The translations under genes and the position numbers were made by a program. 64,000 nt of DNA from Delphinapterus leucas (lineage: Eukaryota; Chordata; Mammalia; Artiodactyla; Monodontidae). Positions 1 to 10,500 of the stretch are shown piece by piece. A model generated the notes under the pieces. That model was not told the DNA's origin. It saw nothing but the letters and a program-made list of their open reading frames with translations, and searched no databases. Within the stretch, counting starts at the first letter, position 1. Each line of letters opens with the position of its first letter. The stretch is from positions 1,362,814 to 1,426,813 of the forward strand of contig NW_022098008.1 of NCBI RefSeq assembly GCF_002288925.2. Direction: 5' to 3'.

Positions 1-840
1 CCCCTCCTGCACTGTGTGATAAGTAGCAAACCAACGAAGCTTGTAATTACAATCTTACAGAAACCCGGCCAATCTGTATATAAATCTCACCCTCCAATTA
101 CAAGATGTAATAATTTTGCAGTCAAGCTGGTAATGAGGTCTAATACTCATGCCTGCGATAATCCCCCCCGGATGCTGACTCTATCAGATGTTAGCTTTGT
201 AATTATACTGGCAGAAAATCATTATTTCATGTTCAGCAGAAAAATGAGGTTGGTGGGAAGTTAATTTTCTCTATGCTCTGTGAAGCATAGACAAAATTTT
301 AATGATTTAATCATTACGGTTATCCCTCTTACAATTGACCCGCGTTACTTGTGGAGAAACATTGGCACATTTAAAAGTCCCTGTTACTCGATAAAGCTTG
401 CCAGGTATGCAGCTTTTAATGTCAGAGTAACTGTATACAATTAAACTATTACCCAGCCGATGGGGAAAATTCATTTTATTTTTAGTTTTCATTATTTGCG
501 TGTGCATGATTCATGGAAATATCCATGTCTTGCCCGTACTGTAATAAATGGCTGATTAAAAAAAAATTGAATTGTGCTTTCCTGATGATATCAGCCCCAG
601 AAAATATCATCATAAAAGAGCAATGCCAGCAGATGACTTTTGTGTGTGGGCCTGAGAAGTTATGCCCCCTGTGTTTCCTGTAAGAAATAAGGACAAAAAA
701 GTTGGGGAGCTGCCAACAGGCCATTTTGTGAATGTGATTTCTCAAATGTAAGATTTAATATTTATAAATTTGGCACACACATCCACACTGCACACTCAAC
801 ACGTTCCAGCCACTTACAGGCTAGAGAAAGACAAGGATAT
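1..840. other. AT-rich unique sequence, possible conserved noncoding element
   Basis: No recognisable repeat or reading frame is seen. The stretch is rich in homeodomain-type words (several TAATTA/TTAATG cores, for example near 50, 95 and 200) and has little CpG. This texture is common in deeply conserved noncoding elements near developmental genes, but conservation itself cannot be judged from one sequence. The role as an enhancer is inference only. Confidence 0.3.
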
Positions 841-2560
841 TAACATCGCACTCTCTAGGGAGTGGGGTTTAGTGACAGACTCTGGGAACATAGAGCGTAC
901 GTTCCTCCCAGTGCTATGCTTTGTGGTAAAACTAGCTTTGTCCTGAAACTCCAAAAATGTCACAAGGATGTTTCTGCCGGCCTGGTCGACTGCTGGCGGC
1001 AGCTTAGCTCCTCTATCTGTGTCCACACCAACTTGCTCCACGGTGATGAAGGTTATTGATGACAATCCCACACACACGTGAACTGGCTCTCCCAGCAAAT
1101 GGAGTAAGCGTGTTTGGGGAACACACGTCATGTTTCTGATTTTAGACTTACCTTTTTTCCTGTCTATGCTTTTCTGCCGAAATTAAATCTTCTAAATCAG
1201 ACTTGGACCACCCACCTCCCGAGGACTGTAGCTTCCCCGGGATGGACACTCAGGGCTGCAGGAGCATCGCCACCTTCAAGTCTGGATCTGAAGGGCGTGC
1301 GTGTAGCTACACCAAGAGGGAGCCTCTGAGGAAGAAAGCCAAGGTCATGTTTTGGGAGGAAAAGTCCTCATTGGTAAATTAGCTTTTTGCTAAACCTCAT
1401 CCATATGGAGATATTGGCTGATAAAATTCTACACACGTTACAATGATAGTTTCCACACTTATCAGGATGAACTATACAAAGCCAGATGTGAGCGTATCAG
1501 TAACTCGCAGAACTTGGCTTCTCTCCTCACAAAAATCCAGGCATCAAGATCATTGAAGAATTTGCCTATTCAGGGTGAAAGTCAAAGTGATGGTTCTACA
1601 GGGACTTTTATGTCCATCACTGGTATTGGGACTGCTAAGTGTCTTATGAAACATACAAGGGCGTTAGTCCCAAGATGGAGTTCACATCCATGAATAAATC
1701 AAGCCGTGTGGTGCCATCATGACGATGTTGGTCTCTCGTTCCAATTCCTGCCCCCATTAGCTTTCCCCGGGGAACAAGGAGGCCCCAAGTCTGCCCGATT
1801 CTTCCAAGCTTCCTCCCCAGACTCCAGCTGCCTGGGGAGCATTGAGCTTCTGCTTGTCCGGAATTCTGGGGGTCTGGTCTCCTGCCATGTGGCTGGAGCT
1901 CCACTTCAGCTAGGCCTAAACCTGCAATTGTGGAGGTGCTCTAGGGAGGGCGTGCAAGTGTGGGGCTGTGCGAGTGGTGAGGGTGATGGACTCCATCCCA
2001 GCTGAGCACAGAAAAGGCTGTTCTCCTTTCTCCACCAATCAGGCGCCAGATCTACAGGCACATCCTACAGACAGCATCATCTCCTTTACTACTAAAATGT
2101 CCATCTATCTTTTGCTTCTGTACGCAGGGGGCATGATGACAGGACAAACTGCATTAGCTTCATCAAAGTTTTTCTTAATATAAGAAAGCCTAGATTTTCC
2201 TAAATATTGGAAAAATAAAGACATGATTATCATTTATCTTGTCCCTAATATCTTGGCAGTCTTTAATGTTCTCTCAAGGCATCTTCTGGTGTGCGAGCTG
2301 ATGGAGGAGTGATGAGGGCTCAGGGCTGTGTCCAGGTTCTTCTGGTTGGTGGACGGCAGGACGCAACGATCCCTGAGTCCCCACCTCACAGCTTTTGGTT
2401 GGTCAACTTGCAACAGTAAAACTTGCAGGTGGATAAAGCTCTGGGCCACAGTGACCTGGGAGAGTGACACTCCCCCCAAGGCCAGGTTTCCGGACTTTAG
2501 CTGCAAACTGGATTATCCTGGGGGGAATTCTCTGTCTTGTAGTTGAATGAGGGTGGTTTT
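841..2560. other. Unique intergenic or intronic sequence
   Basis: I see no repeat, RNA gene or convincing exon here. Short open frames on both strands overlap each other and carry no recognisable domain. The part from about 1340 to 1640 is AT-richer and looks more constrained in texture than its flanks, but this is a weak impression. Confidence 0.4.
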
Positions 2561-2765
2561 TAAGAATACAGATTTTGGAGTAAGAAAGACAAGGGTTTTT
2601 CTCTTCCATGTGCTGGTCTATGTCTCAAGGAAAGTTACTTGAACTCTTTGAGACTCAGCACACTTGTCTCAAAAGTAGAGAGTTAACGACTGCTTCCTAT
2701 AACTGTTGGAAGAAGACATTGGTAACTTAGTAAAGTGGTTACCAGAGGACTTGGCACCTGGAGCA
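2561..2765 (+). repeat. MIR SINE, sense
   Basis: The stretch follows the order of the mammalian MIR SINE: a head like 'agatttggagt', the core 'aagttacttgaactctttga' near 2632, and a tail like 'gacttggcacctgga' near 2748. It is old and diverged. MIRs are present across placental mammals, so it says nothing about lineage. Confidence 0.7.
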
Positions 2766-2846
2766 TATGATCAGTGAGGATGCGAGCTTGAAAAGACAGA
2801 CCAGGGCTGCATGCTCTTCCCGAAATCCCACTTCACTGGGATGCTT

Positions 2847-2848
<2 letters not shown>

Positions 2849-2890
<42 letters not shown>
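2849..2890. repeat. (AC)21 microsatellite
   Basis: An uninterrupted run of 42 bases of AC. Length and purity make it likely to be polymorphic between individuals. The cysteine/valine-rich frames read from its minus strand are artefacts of the repeat. Confidence 0.97.
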
Positions 2891-2892
<2 letters not shown>

Positions 2893-4230
2893 CAGAACAC
2901 CTGCAAAAGCAATGCATTTCTTCTTGAAGAGAAATAGAACATTGCTGAAATGCTCTGTTAGTGGTAGAGGCCAAAATTCTACCCCATGATATATGAAGCA
3001 TAGCTCTGAGCCTTCTCTGCTTCTGGTCCCAGGCTCCCACCTGCCCCCTTCTGGAAACTTCCCCTGACTTGTTCTCCAACAGGGGCAATTCCACACTGCC
3101 TCATGCAGAACAGTCTTCTGCCTTCTCCCACATCAAGTTCTACTCGCCAATACGAGAAGGAAAATGAAACAATCTGCACATGCCCCTCCCGGGAGGAGAG
3201 GGGAGAGGGAACTCCAAGTGCTTTTCGTATTTCCCTGCCTGATACTGTGAATCATGATAAATACAAATGTGTTTGCAGAATACTGATAACCAGTGCCAAT
3301 TTCTGATATATTTTTCTCATAATTTCCTGGGAGAAAATGCTGTGGCTTATCAACACCAAATTACACATCTTCATCTCTACAGGTCCATTTGCTTTCTTGT
3401 TTGTTTTCCATCCAAGTGGACAAGCCCAGGACAGAGGACCCAGCTCCATGCCCAGGGGGACTCGGAATTCCCAGTTGTATACAGAGGACTTTCCTGAATT
3501 CCAGACCAAAAGATAAAATCTTATCATATGCAGTGGCAAATATTTTTTAAATGATCAAAAAATCTCATCAGATAAGAGGCTCATCCCCTTTAAAATATGG
3601 TAATTTTTTATTTTGTTTGTAAAATATTTCATTTTTGTCTACTTAGAAATGATAAGATTCCCCAGGGACTCACAAATACTTAAAGTTCTGTACCCAAATT
3701 GTACTTTCGATTCCTGATATGTGCCACAATATGTGTTATCAAATATTGATGGTAGAGTCATGCATGAAGCACACAATCTAAGGAACACAAGCTATCAGTT
3801 TGTACAGCTACGGACACAATTTTGCCGGTTAAGGGATTAGCAATGAGATTTAAAGGGGACATTTGTTTATGATAAATATTTCAAGTATCTGTCCTAAAAT
3901 GTGGCCAAGCCTGTCTGCACTTTAATGACAGATTTCCATGTTTTATCCGCTTCCCCATCCCAAGTTGTTTTCGTACATTTTCTTGCCCTGAAATTCCTGA
4001 AGTCAGTATGGAGGAACTTTTTTGGGATACTGGAGTTGGAGTGAGGGGGTTGAAGAGGATGAGGTCTCCCCCAGCCCCAAGCTCGTTATTGGGGAAGTGA
4101 GAACAGTCCAGACACCTCACAGCAAGTCTACAACACGGGCCACGACTGGGCCACAGCAGGTCACATCAGCACTTGGTCAGGCCTTGCAATCTTCGTCCTC
4201 ATCATTCTGACAGGAGTAGTTCTTTTTTCC
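2891..4230. other. Unique sequence, AT-rich in the middle
   Basis: No repeat family is recognised. From about 3500 to 3900 the DNA is AT-rich and low in CpG, with words such as 'ttaaaatatggtaatttttt'. From 3900 to 4230 it is more mixed. No exon with plausible splice sites was found. Confidence 0.35.
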
Positions 4231-4810
4231 TTTCAGTGCCCCTGACTTGATTTTTTGTCACAGGTTTATTTAACCTTTCTAAGACTCACTTCCAGATAAA
4301 GCAGTTTCTTTTATACTTAGATAAGTATTTATTGCTATTCCTTTGGAGTCTTGTTTTTGGCAGATTGCTTTATTCCCCCAGAGGAGAGCATTTGCAATTT
4401 GGATTAGAGGAAGATTTTTGTCATATTTGAAGTCCTTTTAATCATAATAAAACATGTTGAAGTGGTGTTGAACATGTTTATTAAAAATGCATGTATTTGC
4501 ATTGGTGAGAAGCCTTCCAGAAAACGCCAAGAATTTCCAGGCATTTTTCAGATGCTCCAGATAATACATGATCATTTTGCTGTTTTCAGAAGCACACTGA
4601 ATTGCCTTAACTCATCTGTATCAAGAAATACAGGTAAAATAAAAGATTGGGTTGTGTGCTGCCAGAGTTTCCTTTCATTATACTGACTGACTTTAAATGT
4701 TGTTAAGCGCTTATAGAATGACAGGCTATTGAGGGAACAATAGATATCATTTCTCCTCCTTCTAGGAAAAGCAATTCTAAACTTTTCCAGGATAATGAAT
4801 AAAACCACAT
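4231..4810. other. AT-rich unique sequence, possible conserved noncoding element
   Basis: The stretch is free of recognisable repeats and contains several TTATTT, TTTAAT and AGATAAG words around 4260 to 4450. It ends where a CHR SINE has inserted. The regulatory reading is an inference from texture. Confidence 0.3.
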
Positions 4811-4817
4811 CCTATTG

Positions 4818-5034
4818 TTTTTTTTTTTTTTTTTCCTTTTTTTCTGTACGCGGGCCTCTCACTGTTGTGGCCTCTCCCGTTGCAGAGCACCGGCTCCGGA
4901 CGCGCAGGCTCAGCGGCCATGGCTCACGGGCCCAGCAGCTCCGTGGCATGTGGGATTTTCCTGGACTGGGGCACGAACCTGTGTCCCTTGCATTGGCAGG
5001 TGGACTCTCAACCATTGCGCCACCAGGGAAGCCC
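4818..5034 (-). mobile_element. CHR-type tRNA-derived SINE, full length
   Basis: On the minus strand the element starts with the 'gggcttccctggtggcgc' head at 5034, passes a pol III B-box-like word near 4971-4979, and ends in poly-A, seen as a T run from 4818. It is flanked by matching 9-bp repeats 'cacatccta' at 4806-4814 and 5037-5045, which are the core of a slightly diverged target-site duplication. This family is abundant in cetaceans. The frames that cross it are not genes. Confidence 0.95.
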
Positions 5035-5045
5035 AACACATCCTA

Positions 5046-5289
5046 CTTTTAAATACCACCACAATGAAAGAGATTCAGTAAAAACCGTGGGATAATAAAT
5101 TTGCTAGTGACAAATTCTTCCAGTTTTCCTTCTTCTGAGAGTGTCTTCATTCCTCTTCATTCCTGAAGGATAGTTTCACTGCCTAGAGACCTCACAGTTC
5201 ACAACTGTTCTTTAAACACTGGAAACTTAGTGCTGTGTCACTTCCCTCTGGCCATACGTGGTTCACGGTGGGAAATCTGCCATCATTCA
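5046..5289. other. Short unique sequence between SINE and LINE
   Basis: No repeat or exon is recognised in this short spacer. Confidence 0.4.
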
Positions 5290-6240
5290 CGTTGGCATTC
5301 CTGGAGGTAAGTATTATTTTTCTTTGATTGCTTTCAAGATTCTTCCTTTGATTTTTGTTTTCAGAAGTTTAATTATGATATATTTGTGTGCTTTTGTTTT
5401 ATCCTGTTTGGAGTTTGCTTATCTTGCTGTGTGTGTAGGTCTATGTCTTTCACCAAATATAGGGCATTCCCAGCCACGATTTCTTCCAACACTGTTTCAG
5501 CCTCTCTCTTCCTCCCCTCCCTCTGAGGCCCCAGTGAAATGGATGTTGGACCCTCTGTCATTATCCTGCAGGTCCATGAGGCTCTCCTCATTTTCTCCCC
5601 AATTTACTTTCTTTCTGTTGTTCAGGTTGGGTAAGTTCTATTGATCTTTCCTCAAGTTCACTGATTATTCCCTCTGTCAGCTCCACCCTCCTACAGAGCC
5701 CATCCAGGCAGTGTCTCATTGATTGAATCTTTCAGGTCTATGATTTCCATTTGGCTATTTTTATAACTACTATTTCTTTGTTGTGATGTTCTCTCACTTG
5801 TTTTCAGGCAATTTGTAATTGATTGTTGAAGAAGTTTTGCAACAACTGCTTTAGAATCCTTGGCGGATAATTCCAACATCTGATTCATTTCAGTTTTATC
5901 ATCAACTGATTGCCTCTTCTCATTCTGGGTGTGATTGTTTTGTTTCCTGGTATCACAGTGATTTTCTACTGGGTCCTGGACGTTCTGTCAGCTCTGTTAG
6001 GAGGTACTGTTTAATATTCTGTTATAACATGCACGCACCCCATTCAGGGGTGGCACGTCGTTCCTGGCTTCTCTTTGTGGGCTGTGGCTCCAGTGATGGT
6101 TTAATAGTCAGGACTTTGTGGTGCCATTTGGGTGGCTTGGTGTAGCTGGAACTTCTGTGCTCCCAGTGGCCCCTGCTGGCATTACCTGAGAGGGTGGCAT
6201 AGGCTCCTGCCAGAGTCCGCAGCATCTCTTGTTGGCCAAG
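5290..6240 (-). repeat. HAL1/L1M-type LINE fragment, antisense
   Basis: The plus strand reads like the complement of an old LINE of the HAL1/L1M class. Landmarks are 'gctttcaagattcttccttt' at 5329, 'ccaaatatagggcattcc' at 5453 and the stretch 'tctactgggtcctgga' near 5964. The match fades after about 6010, and the boundary near 6240 is a guess. It is heavily decayed and codes for nothing. A related fragment lies at 55.8-57.6 kb. Confidence 0.7.
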
Positions 6241-6720
6241 AGGACCCTCAGGCCCAGGAGAGTGAAGAGACTTCCCCAGCTGGGCACTTCTTGTGGGCAG
6301 GTTTCTACAAATGTCTCTGGCTGCCCCAGGGTCTCTGAGCAGGGCAGGGGGCTACAGCCCCAGCTCAACGTGGAGGAAAGTGAGGACAGATGAGTCTGTA
6401 GGATGGGAAGTGAAAGAAAGCTGTACCCATAGAAGGAAACAATTGCTGGGTGGGAACCTGAGCATACAAGCTGGAGGAGGGCAGGGTGGGCGGCTGGGAT
6501 GTTTCCAATGATGATGGGACGTCCCATGAGAGGGTGATAGGATGGCAGGTGCCAGGAAGGCAGAAAGACATGCCGACTGTGCGCTATCCTCTATGTCCTC
6601 TGTTAGTGCTTATTAACTGAAAAAACATTTGTGTAGGCAGGTAACATTTTAATGTATCTGCATTTTTTCTTTAATATAGATTTCAAAAGAAACCAAATTA
6701 AATCACATTGTTATGGTATT
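6241..6720. other. Unique sequence, moderately GC-rich
   Basis: Nothing is recognised here apart from a possible extension of the preceding LINE. The open frames on both strands are short, overlap each other and look like chance frames. Confidence 0.35.
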
Positions 6721-6733
6721 TTCCTCACTTTTT

Positions 6734-7054
6734 TTTTTTAATAGTGATGTTGGGGTCTTCTTATTTATTTATTTTTTATTTTTTTTATTTTTGGCTGTGT
6801 TGGGTCTTCATTTCTGTGAGAGGGCTTTCTCTAGTTGTGGCAAGCGGGGGCCACTCTTCATCATGGTGCGTGGGCCTCTCACTATTGCGGCCTCTCTTGT
6901 TGTGGAGCACAGGCTCCAGACACGCAGGCTCAGTAGTTGTGGCTCACGGGCCCAGTTGCTTCGCGGCATGTGAGATCTTCCCAGACCAGGGCTCGAACCC
7001 GTGTCCCCTGCATTAGCAGGCAGATTCTCAACCACTGTGCCACCAGGGAAGCCC
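6734..7054 (-). mobile_element. CHR SINE, long (older) subtype, antisense
   Basis: On the minus strand the head begins at 7054 with 'gggcttccctggtggca' and carries a B-box-like word near 'gggttcgagccc'. The body includes the longer 3' region with 'ccgcttgccacaactagag', which the shorter copies lack, and the tail is T/A-rich. It is flanked by a 13-bp direct repeat 'ttcctcacttttt' at 6721-6733 and 7055-7067. The long body and higher divergence suggest an older subfamily than the copies at 4.8, 31.8, 35.9 and 54.8 kb. Confidence 0.92.
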
Positions 7055-7067
7055 TTCCTCACTTTTT

Positions 7068-7369
7068 AAATTAGCAAAATACCCACAGGGACCGAGGGCA
7101 TATCTGACAGGGTAACTTTATTCATCTCTGGGCAGAAAATAGGTGAAAAGCCTAAAGGGCCATCACCCGTCAATGCCTCATCTTTACCCGCGGGGCCATG
7201 CCTGAGGTGGCGACCGTCCCCATCCGCCTGTAGTTATGGAGCGGGCACAGGAGCACGATCCTGTCCTGGTCTCCCTCCTGTTCATAAGGGAGAAGCAGAG
7301 GGACAGTGCAGGTCCCAGAAGTGAGTCCTGTTCTCCAGCAGTGAGAACTGAGGGCCCTTGGTTTTGTGC
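7068..7369. other. Short unique sequence between two SINEs
   Basis: No repeat or exon is recognised in this 300-bp spacer. Confidence 0.4.
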
Positions 7370-7387
7370 AAGAGACACTGGAGACGG

Positions 7388-7650
7388 CTTCCCACATGCC
7401 GCAGAGCAACGAAGCCCGTACACCACAGCTACTGAGCCTGCGCGCCTACAGCCCGTGCTCTGCAACAAGAGAAGCCACCGCAGTGAGAAACCTGCGCACC
7501 GCAACGGAGAGTAGCCCCCGCTTGCTGCAACTAAAGAAATCTCGAGCGCAGCAATGAAGACCAAACGCAGCCGAAAAGAGAAAAACAAATCCTGTATGCA
7601 GCCAAGAATAAAATTAAAAAAAAATAAACAAATTTATAAAAAAAAAAAAA
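7388..7650 (+). mobile_element. 5'-truncated CHR SINE, long subtype, sense
   Basis: This is the only CHR SINE on the plus strand. It starts inside the element at 'cttcccacatgccgcagagc', so the tRNA-like head with the pol III A and B boxes is missing. It continues through 'cccgcttgctgcaac' and ends in an A-rich tail. An 18-bp target-site duplication 'aagagacactggaga' plus CGG or TGG lies at 7370-7387 and 7651-7668, with one mismatch. The copy is therefore an insertion truncated at or during integration, not a later deletion product. Confidence 0.92.
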
Positions 7651-7759
7651 AAGAGACACTGGAGATGGAAGGAGAAGGAGCCGTGGGTGTGGGGACCCTA
7701 TGTTGTGCTTCGAGTTGGGCTTTTCCTGGTTTTCAGGGAAAAGCTTAAGATCAATTCTG

Positions 7760-8260
7760 CATTAAAAAAGTAATTTTTTAGAACAGTTTCAGACTTTACA
7801 GAAAAACTTCACAGAAAGCACAGAGTGTTCTCATATTCCTTCATCCCCCAATCCCAACTTTTCTCTATTTTGAAATCTTGCTTTAGTGTAGCACAGTTGT
7901 CATAGTTATGAACCAATATTGATACATTAGCGTTCACCCTGGCTGTTGTATATTCTATGGGTTTTGGCAAATGCATAATGTCATATTTTTGCCCTGAAAA
8001 TCCCGTTCTCCACCTATTCATCCCTCCCTCCCCCCAGACCATGGCAACCACTGATCTTTTTACTGTATCCAGAGCTTTGCCTTTTCCAGAATATCATACA
8101 GGATGTGGTCTTTTCATACTGGCTTCCTTCATTTAGTAATATGCATTTAAGTTTCCTCCATGTGCTTTCGTGGCTTGAAAGCTCATTTCTTTTTAGCTAA
8201 ATAATATTCCATTCTCTGGGTGCTCCATAGTTTATCCGTTCACCTCCTGAAGGGCACACA
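7760..8260 (-). repeat. L1M-type LINE-1 3' region, antisense
   Basis: The plus strand reads as the complement of an old LINE-1 3' untranslated region. Landmarks are 'gggttttggcaaatgcataa' near 7960, 'ggcaaccactgatctttttac' near 8044 and 'ctttgccttttccagaat' near 8075. It is strongly diverged and truncated at both ends. Confidence 0.7.
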
Positions 8261-9080
8261 GTCTGCCTAGCCAACTTCTTCAGAGGAAAGGCATTAAGGT
8301 TAAGATAAATTGTGTATTTTGAGGGACAAAGATTTTGGTGCCCTGGGACTTCTACTTCTGTGAGCCTAAGTTTTCCAAGGTGCAAGTGAGCCATGCAAGA
8401 AAATCAGAAACTTAAAGGAGCAAATATTTATGAACTGCTTTTAGCTCTGCTGATAACAAGTACTTACTAGAATTGCTGGTTAGGTCAACAGAAGGTCAAA
8501 TAAATACTAAATATTTTCCATTTTTAACAGATGCATGGTTTGGCTACTTCATGGCCATAATAAAAGTAAATTTAACATAAAATTTTAAACATTTGCCACG
8601 TGAAGCGAGCACAAAGACATGATGAAATTGAACAGGGATTTGCCTGAAGGCGCCCCTGTGTTTTCAGGCCTGCAGCTGACCGTGCAGTGACCTCTGTTAT
8701 GACCGGCCAAGGAGTGTGGGGGGAGAATGGGGTCTAAGACCCAGAAACATGGACGATCAGAGGAGATGTACATTTTGCAAGGCACTACTTTGTGCTTTTC
8801 TTCTGTAGTACTTTTTAAAATGTAAAACTTACCTTGTTTTTACAACGAAGACTGAGCATTATCTTGAAATACACAGGATGAAACAATGATTTCACTTATT
8901 AGTACAAACAATGATAACACTGCTCCTTTCTTCCGTGTATAATTACACAGGGGTAGCAGGCTCAGTCGCTTCGGATGCAAAGCATGTCATCTGTTTTAGA
9001 GGCAGGATTTCTTTACAGGAACATTGTTATTTAAAAAAAAAACCCAAAAATCTAACAATTAGAACATAATCGGATCTAAT
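8261..9080. other. Unique sequence, AT-rich
   Basis: No repeat, RNA gene or exon is recognised. The frames present are short and uninformative. Confidence 0.4.
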
Positions 9081-9834
9081 GAATTCCCCCATTTTCATCA
9101 TGACTGTAGATGTTGCTTTCCTTGCATGCCTAAATAAAAGAAATGAAAGTTTGCTATACATGAGACCAGGGCCACTCTGCAAAAGAGGACGTGGGCACGA
9201 CATTTAGGAACATCAAAGCCCGGACTCCATCACCCACACTTCCATGTTGTCCATCAAAGAGGTTTGCATCTGGTGCTGATGCCACGCGAAATGCATTTAT
9301 GGAAACTTCAGTCACACTTGGAAACTTTGGCAGATGGTGTCTCTTCTCGTTTAATTTTTTTTCCAATTTTTTCCCCTGAAACTCCAGCTCCAGGCCCTGG
9401 ACCCCCCAGCTCGATACCTTTTTTGTTAATAGATCTAATCAACGGCGTGTTGAACAAGAGAGGCCCTTTATGTGTGCTCTGTTAGGACAAGAGGAGCATC
9501 GCTGTAGATCACCAGAATAAACAACTTGGACCGATTCAATTACAAGGCTCGGCCCTGGCTTTTATCTGGCTGTGACATCATTTCAATCAAAATGTAAAAT
9601 AATACAATCCAATAGTTGCAAGAGGAAGAGATAGGACACAGGCGGCTGCACTTAGTCATTTAATAAAAAGAGGAGAAGAAGGTGGGGCGGCCCTCCCCTG
9701 ACAGCCAGCGAGGGCTCCCAGCTCCAAAACTCCATTACCTGCTGTAATAGTATTCAAGGACCTGAATGTAGGAAATTGTCTATTACTTTTTATTAGTGGA
9801 AGCTGTTATGTAGGATAAAGCCTACTGCACTGTT
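9081..9834. other. Repeat-free island, possible conserved noncoding element
   Basis: A repeat-free block with dense TTTAAT, AATCAA, ATTACA and 'cattacctgctgtaatag' words, including an imperfect inverted repeat near 9733-9750. It is flanked by a CT/T tract. The texture fits a developmental enhancer, but this is inference. Confidence 0.35.
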
Positions 9835-9835
9835 T

Positions 9836-9866
9836 TCTCTCTCTCTCTCTCTTTTTTTTTTTTTTT
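9836..9866. repeat. (CT)n plus T-run tract
   Basis: A pure CT dinucleotide run is followed directly by about 15 T. It looks like a short microsatellite that may vary in length. No SINE or LINE body is attached. Confidence 0.9.
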
Positions 9867-10500
9867 GCTTTGTTCGTTTAATTAACCAAAGCATGAAATC
9901 TCCCTATTGGCAGCTTTCTCCTGGAAGCTTCTATTGCTTTTCCCCCTCCAAATGGGGATTTTATTCATTTCCTTTGTCTCCTTTGATTTTTTTTTTTAAC
10001 AGTGATGTTTTTCAAGTCCCGCACATCATTGTGAGAAGAAAAATAGAATTCCAGGGCAAATATAGTGTCTCTAAACTGCTTGGGCTGTGAAAACCAGCAG
10101 CAGGAACGTTTCCTTCTCACGGCATTTATGTATGAAAGTTTCCCTCTCGATTCTGAGACTTTTACAGTCCCCAGGGAAGGGGGCGGTGAGCGTCACCTGC
10201 TTTGTGTCAGGATGATCAAAACGATAATAACCAGTTCTACCCATCGTGCCTGAAAGCCGAGAGAGAAAACAGGAGGAGACCAAGCGTGTCAGGAGGCCAT
10301 TTCCCTGGGTCCCGGCCTGTGTGGACACTGTGACCCTGAATAGCCTCATCAGATAATCAGTGAGTTCATTGTTTTTCCTTGAGCTGTATTCAGTTTATGG
10401 CAATCAGTCATTTCTTTAAAGGAAAGAATCTGTTTTCCTTCAATATTTTTGATCTTTCTGTACATGAGCAGATCCATCAAAAACAATCTGCCTTGAATGA
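9867..10500. other. Repeat-free island, possible conserved noncoding element
   Basis: No repeat is recognised. The part from 10340 to 10500 has an AT-rich, balanced texture with words such as 'tttatggcaatcagtcattt'. Reading it as regulatory is an inference. Confidence 0.3.

Noticed and set aside
2739..3096. Cys/Val-rich frames on the minus strand
   Set aside because: Produced by the (AC)21 microsatellite.
4971..4979. Possible tRNA gene in the SINE head
   Set aside because: The A- and B-box-like words belong to the tRNA-derived SINE. The rest does not fold as a tRNA, and the same unit recurs in the other copies.
5021..5034. CTCF-like word 'ccaccagggaagcc' in SINE heads
   Set aside because: It fits only the first half of the CTCF core and is present in every CHR SINE.
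4795..5081. Open frames across the SINE at 4.8 kb, with like frames at 6.8, 31.8, 35.9 and 54.8 kb
   Set aside because: They are translations of the CHR SINE, shared by all copies, and not genes.
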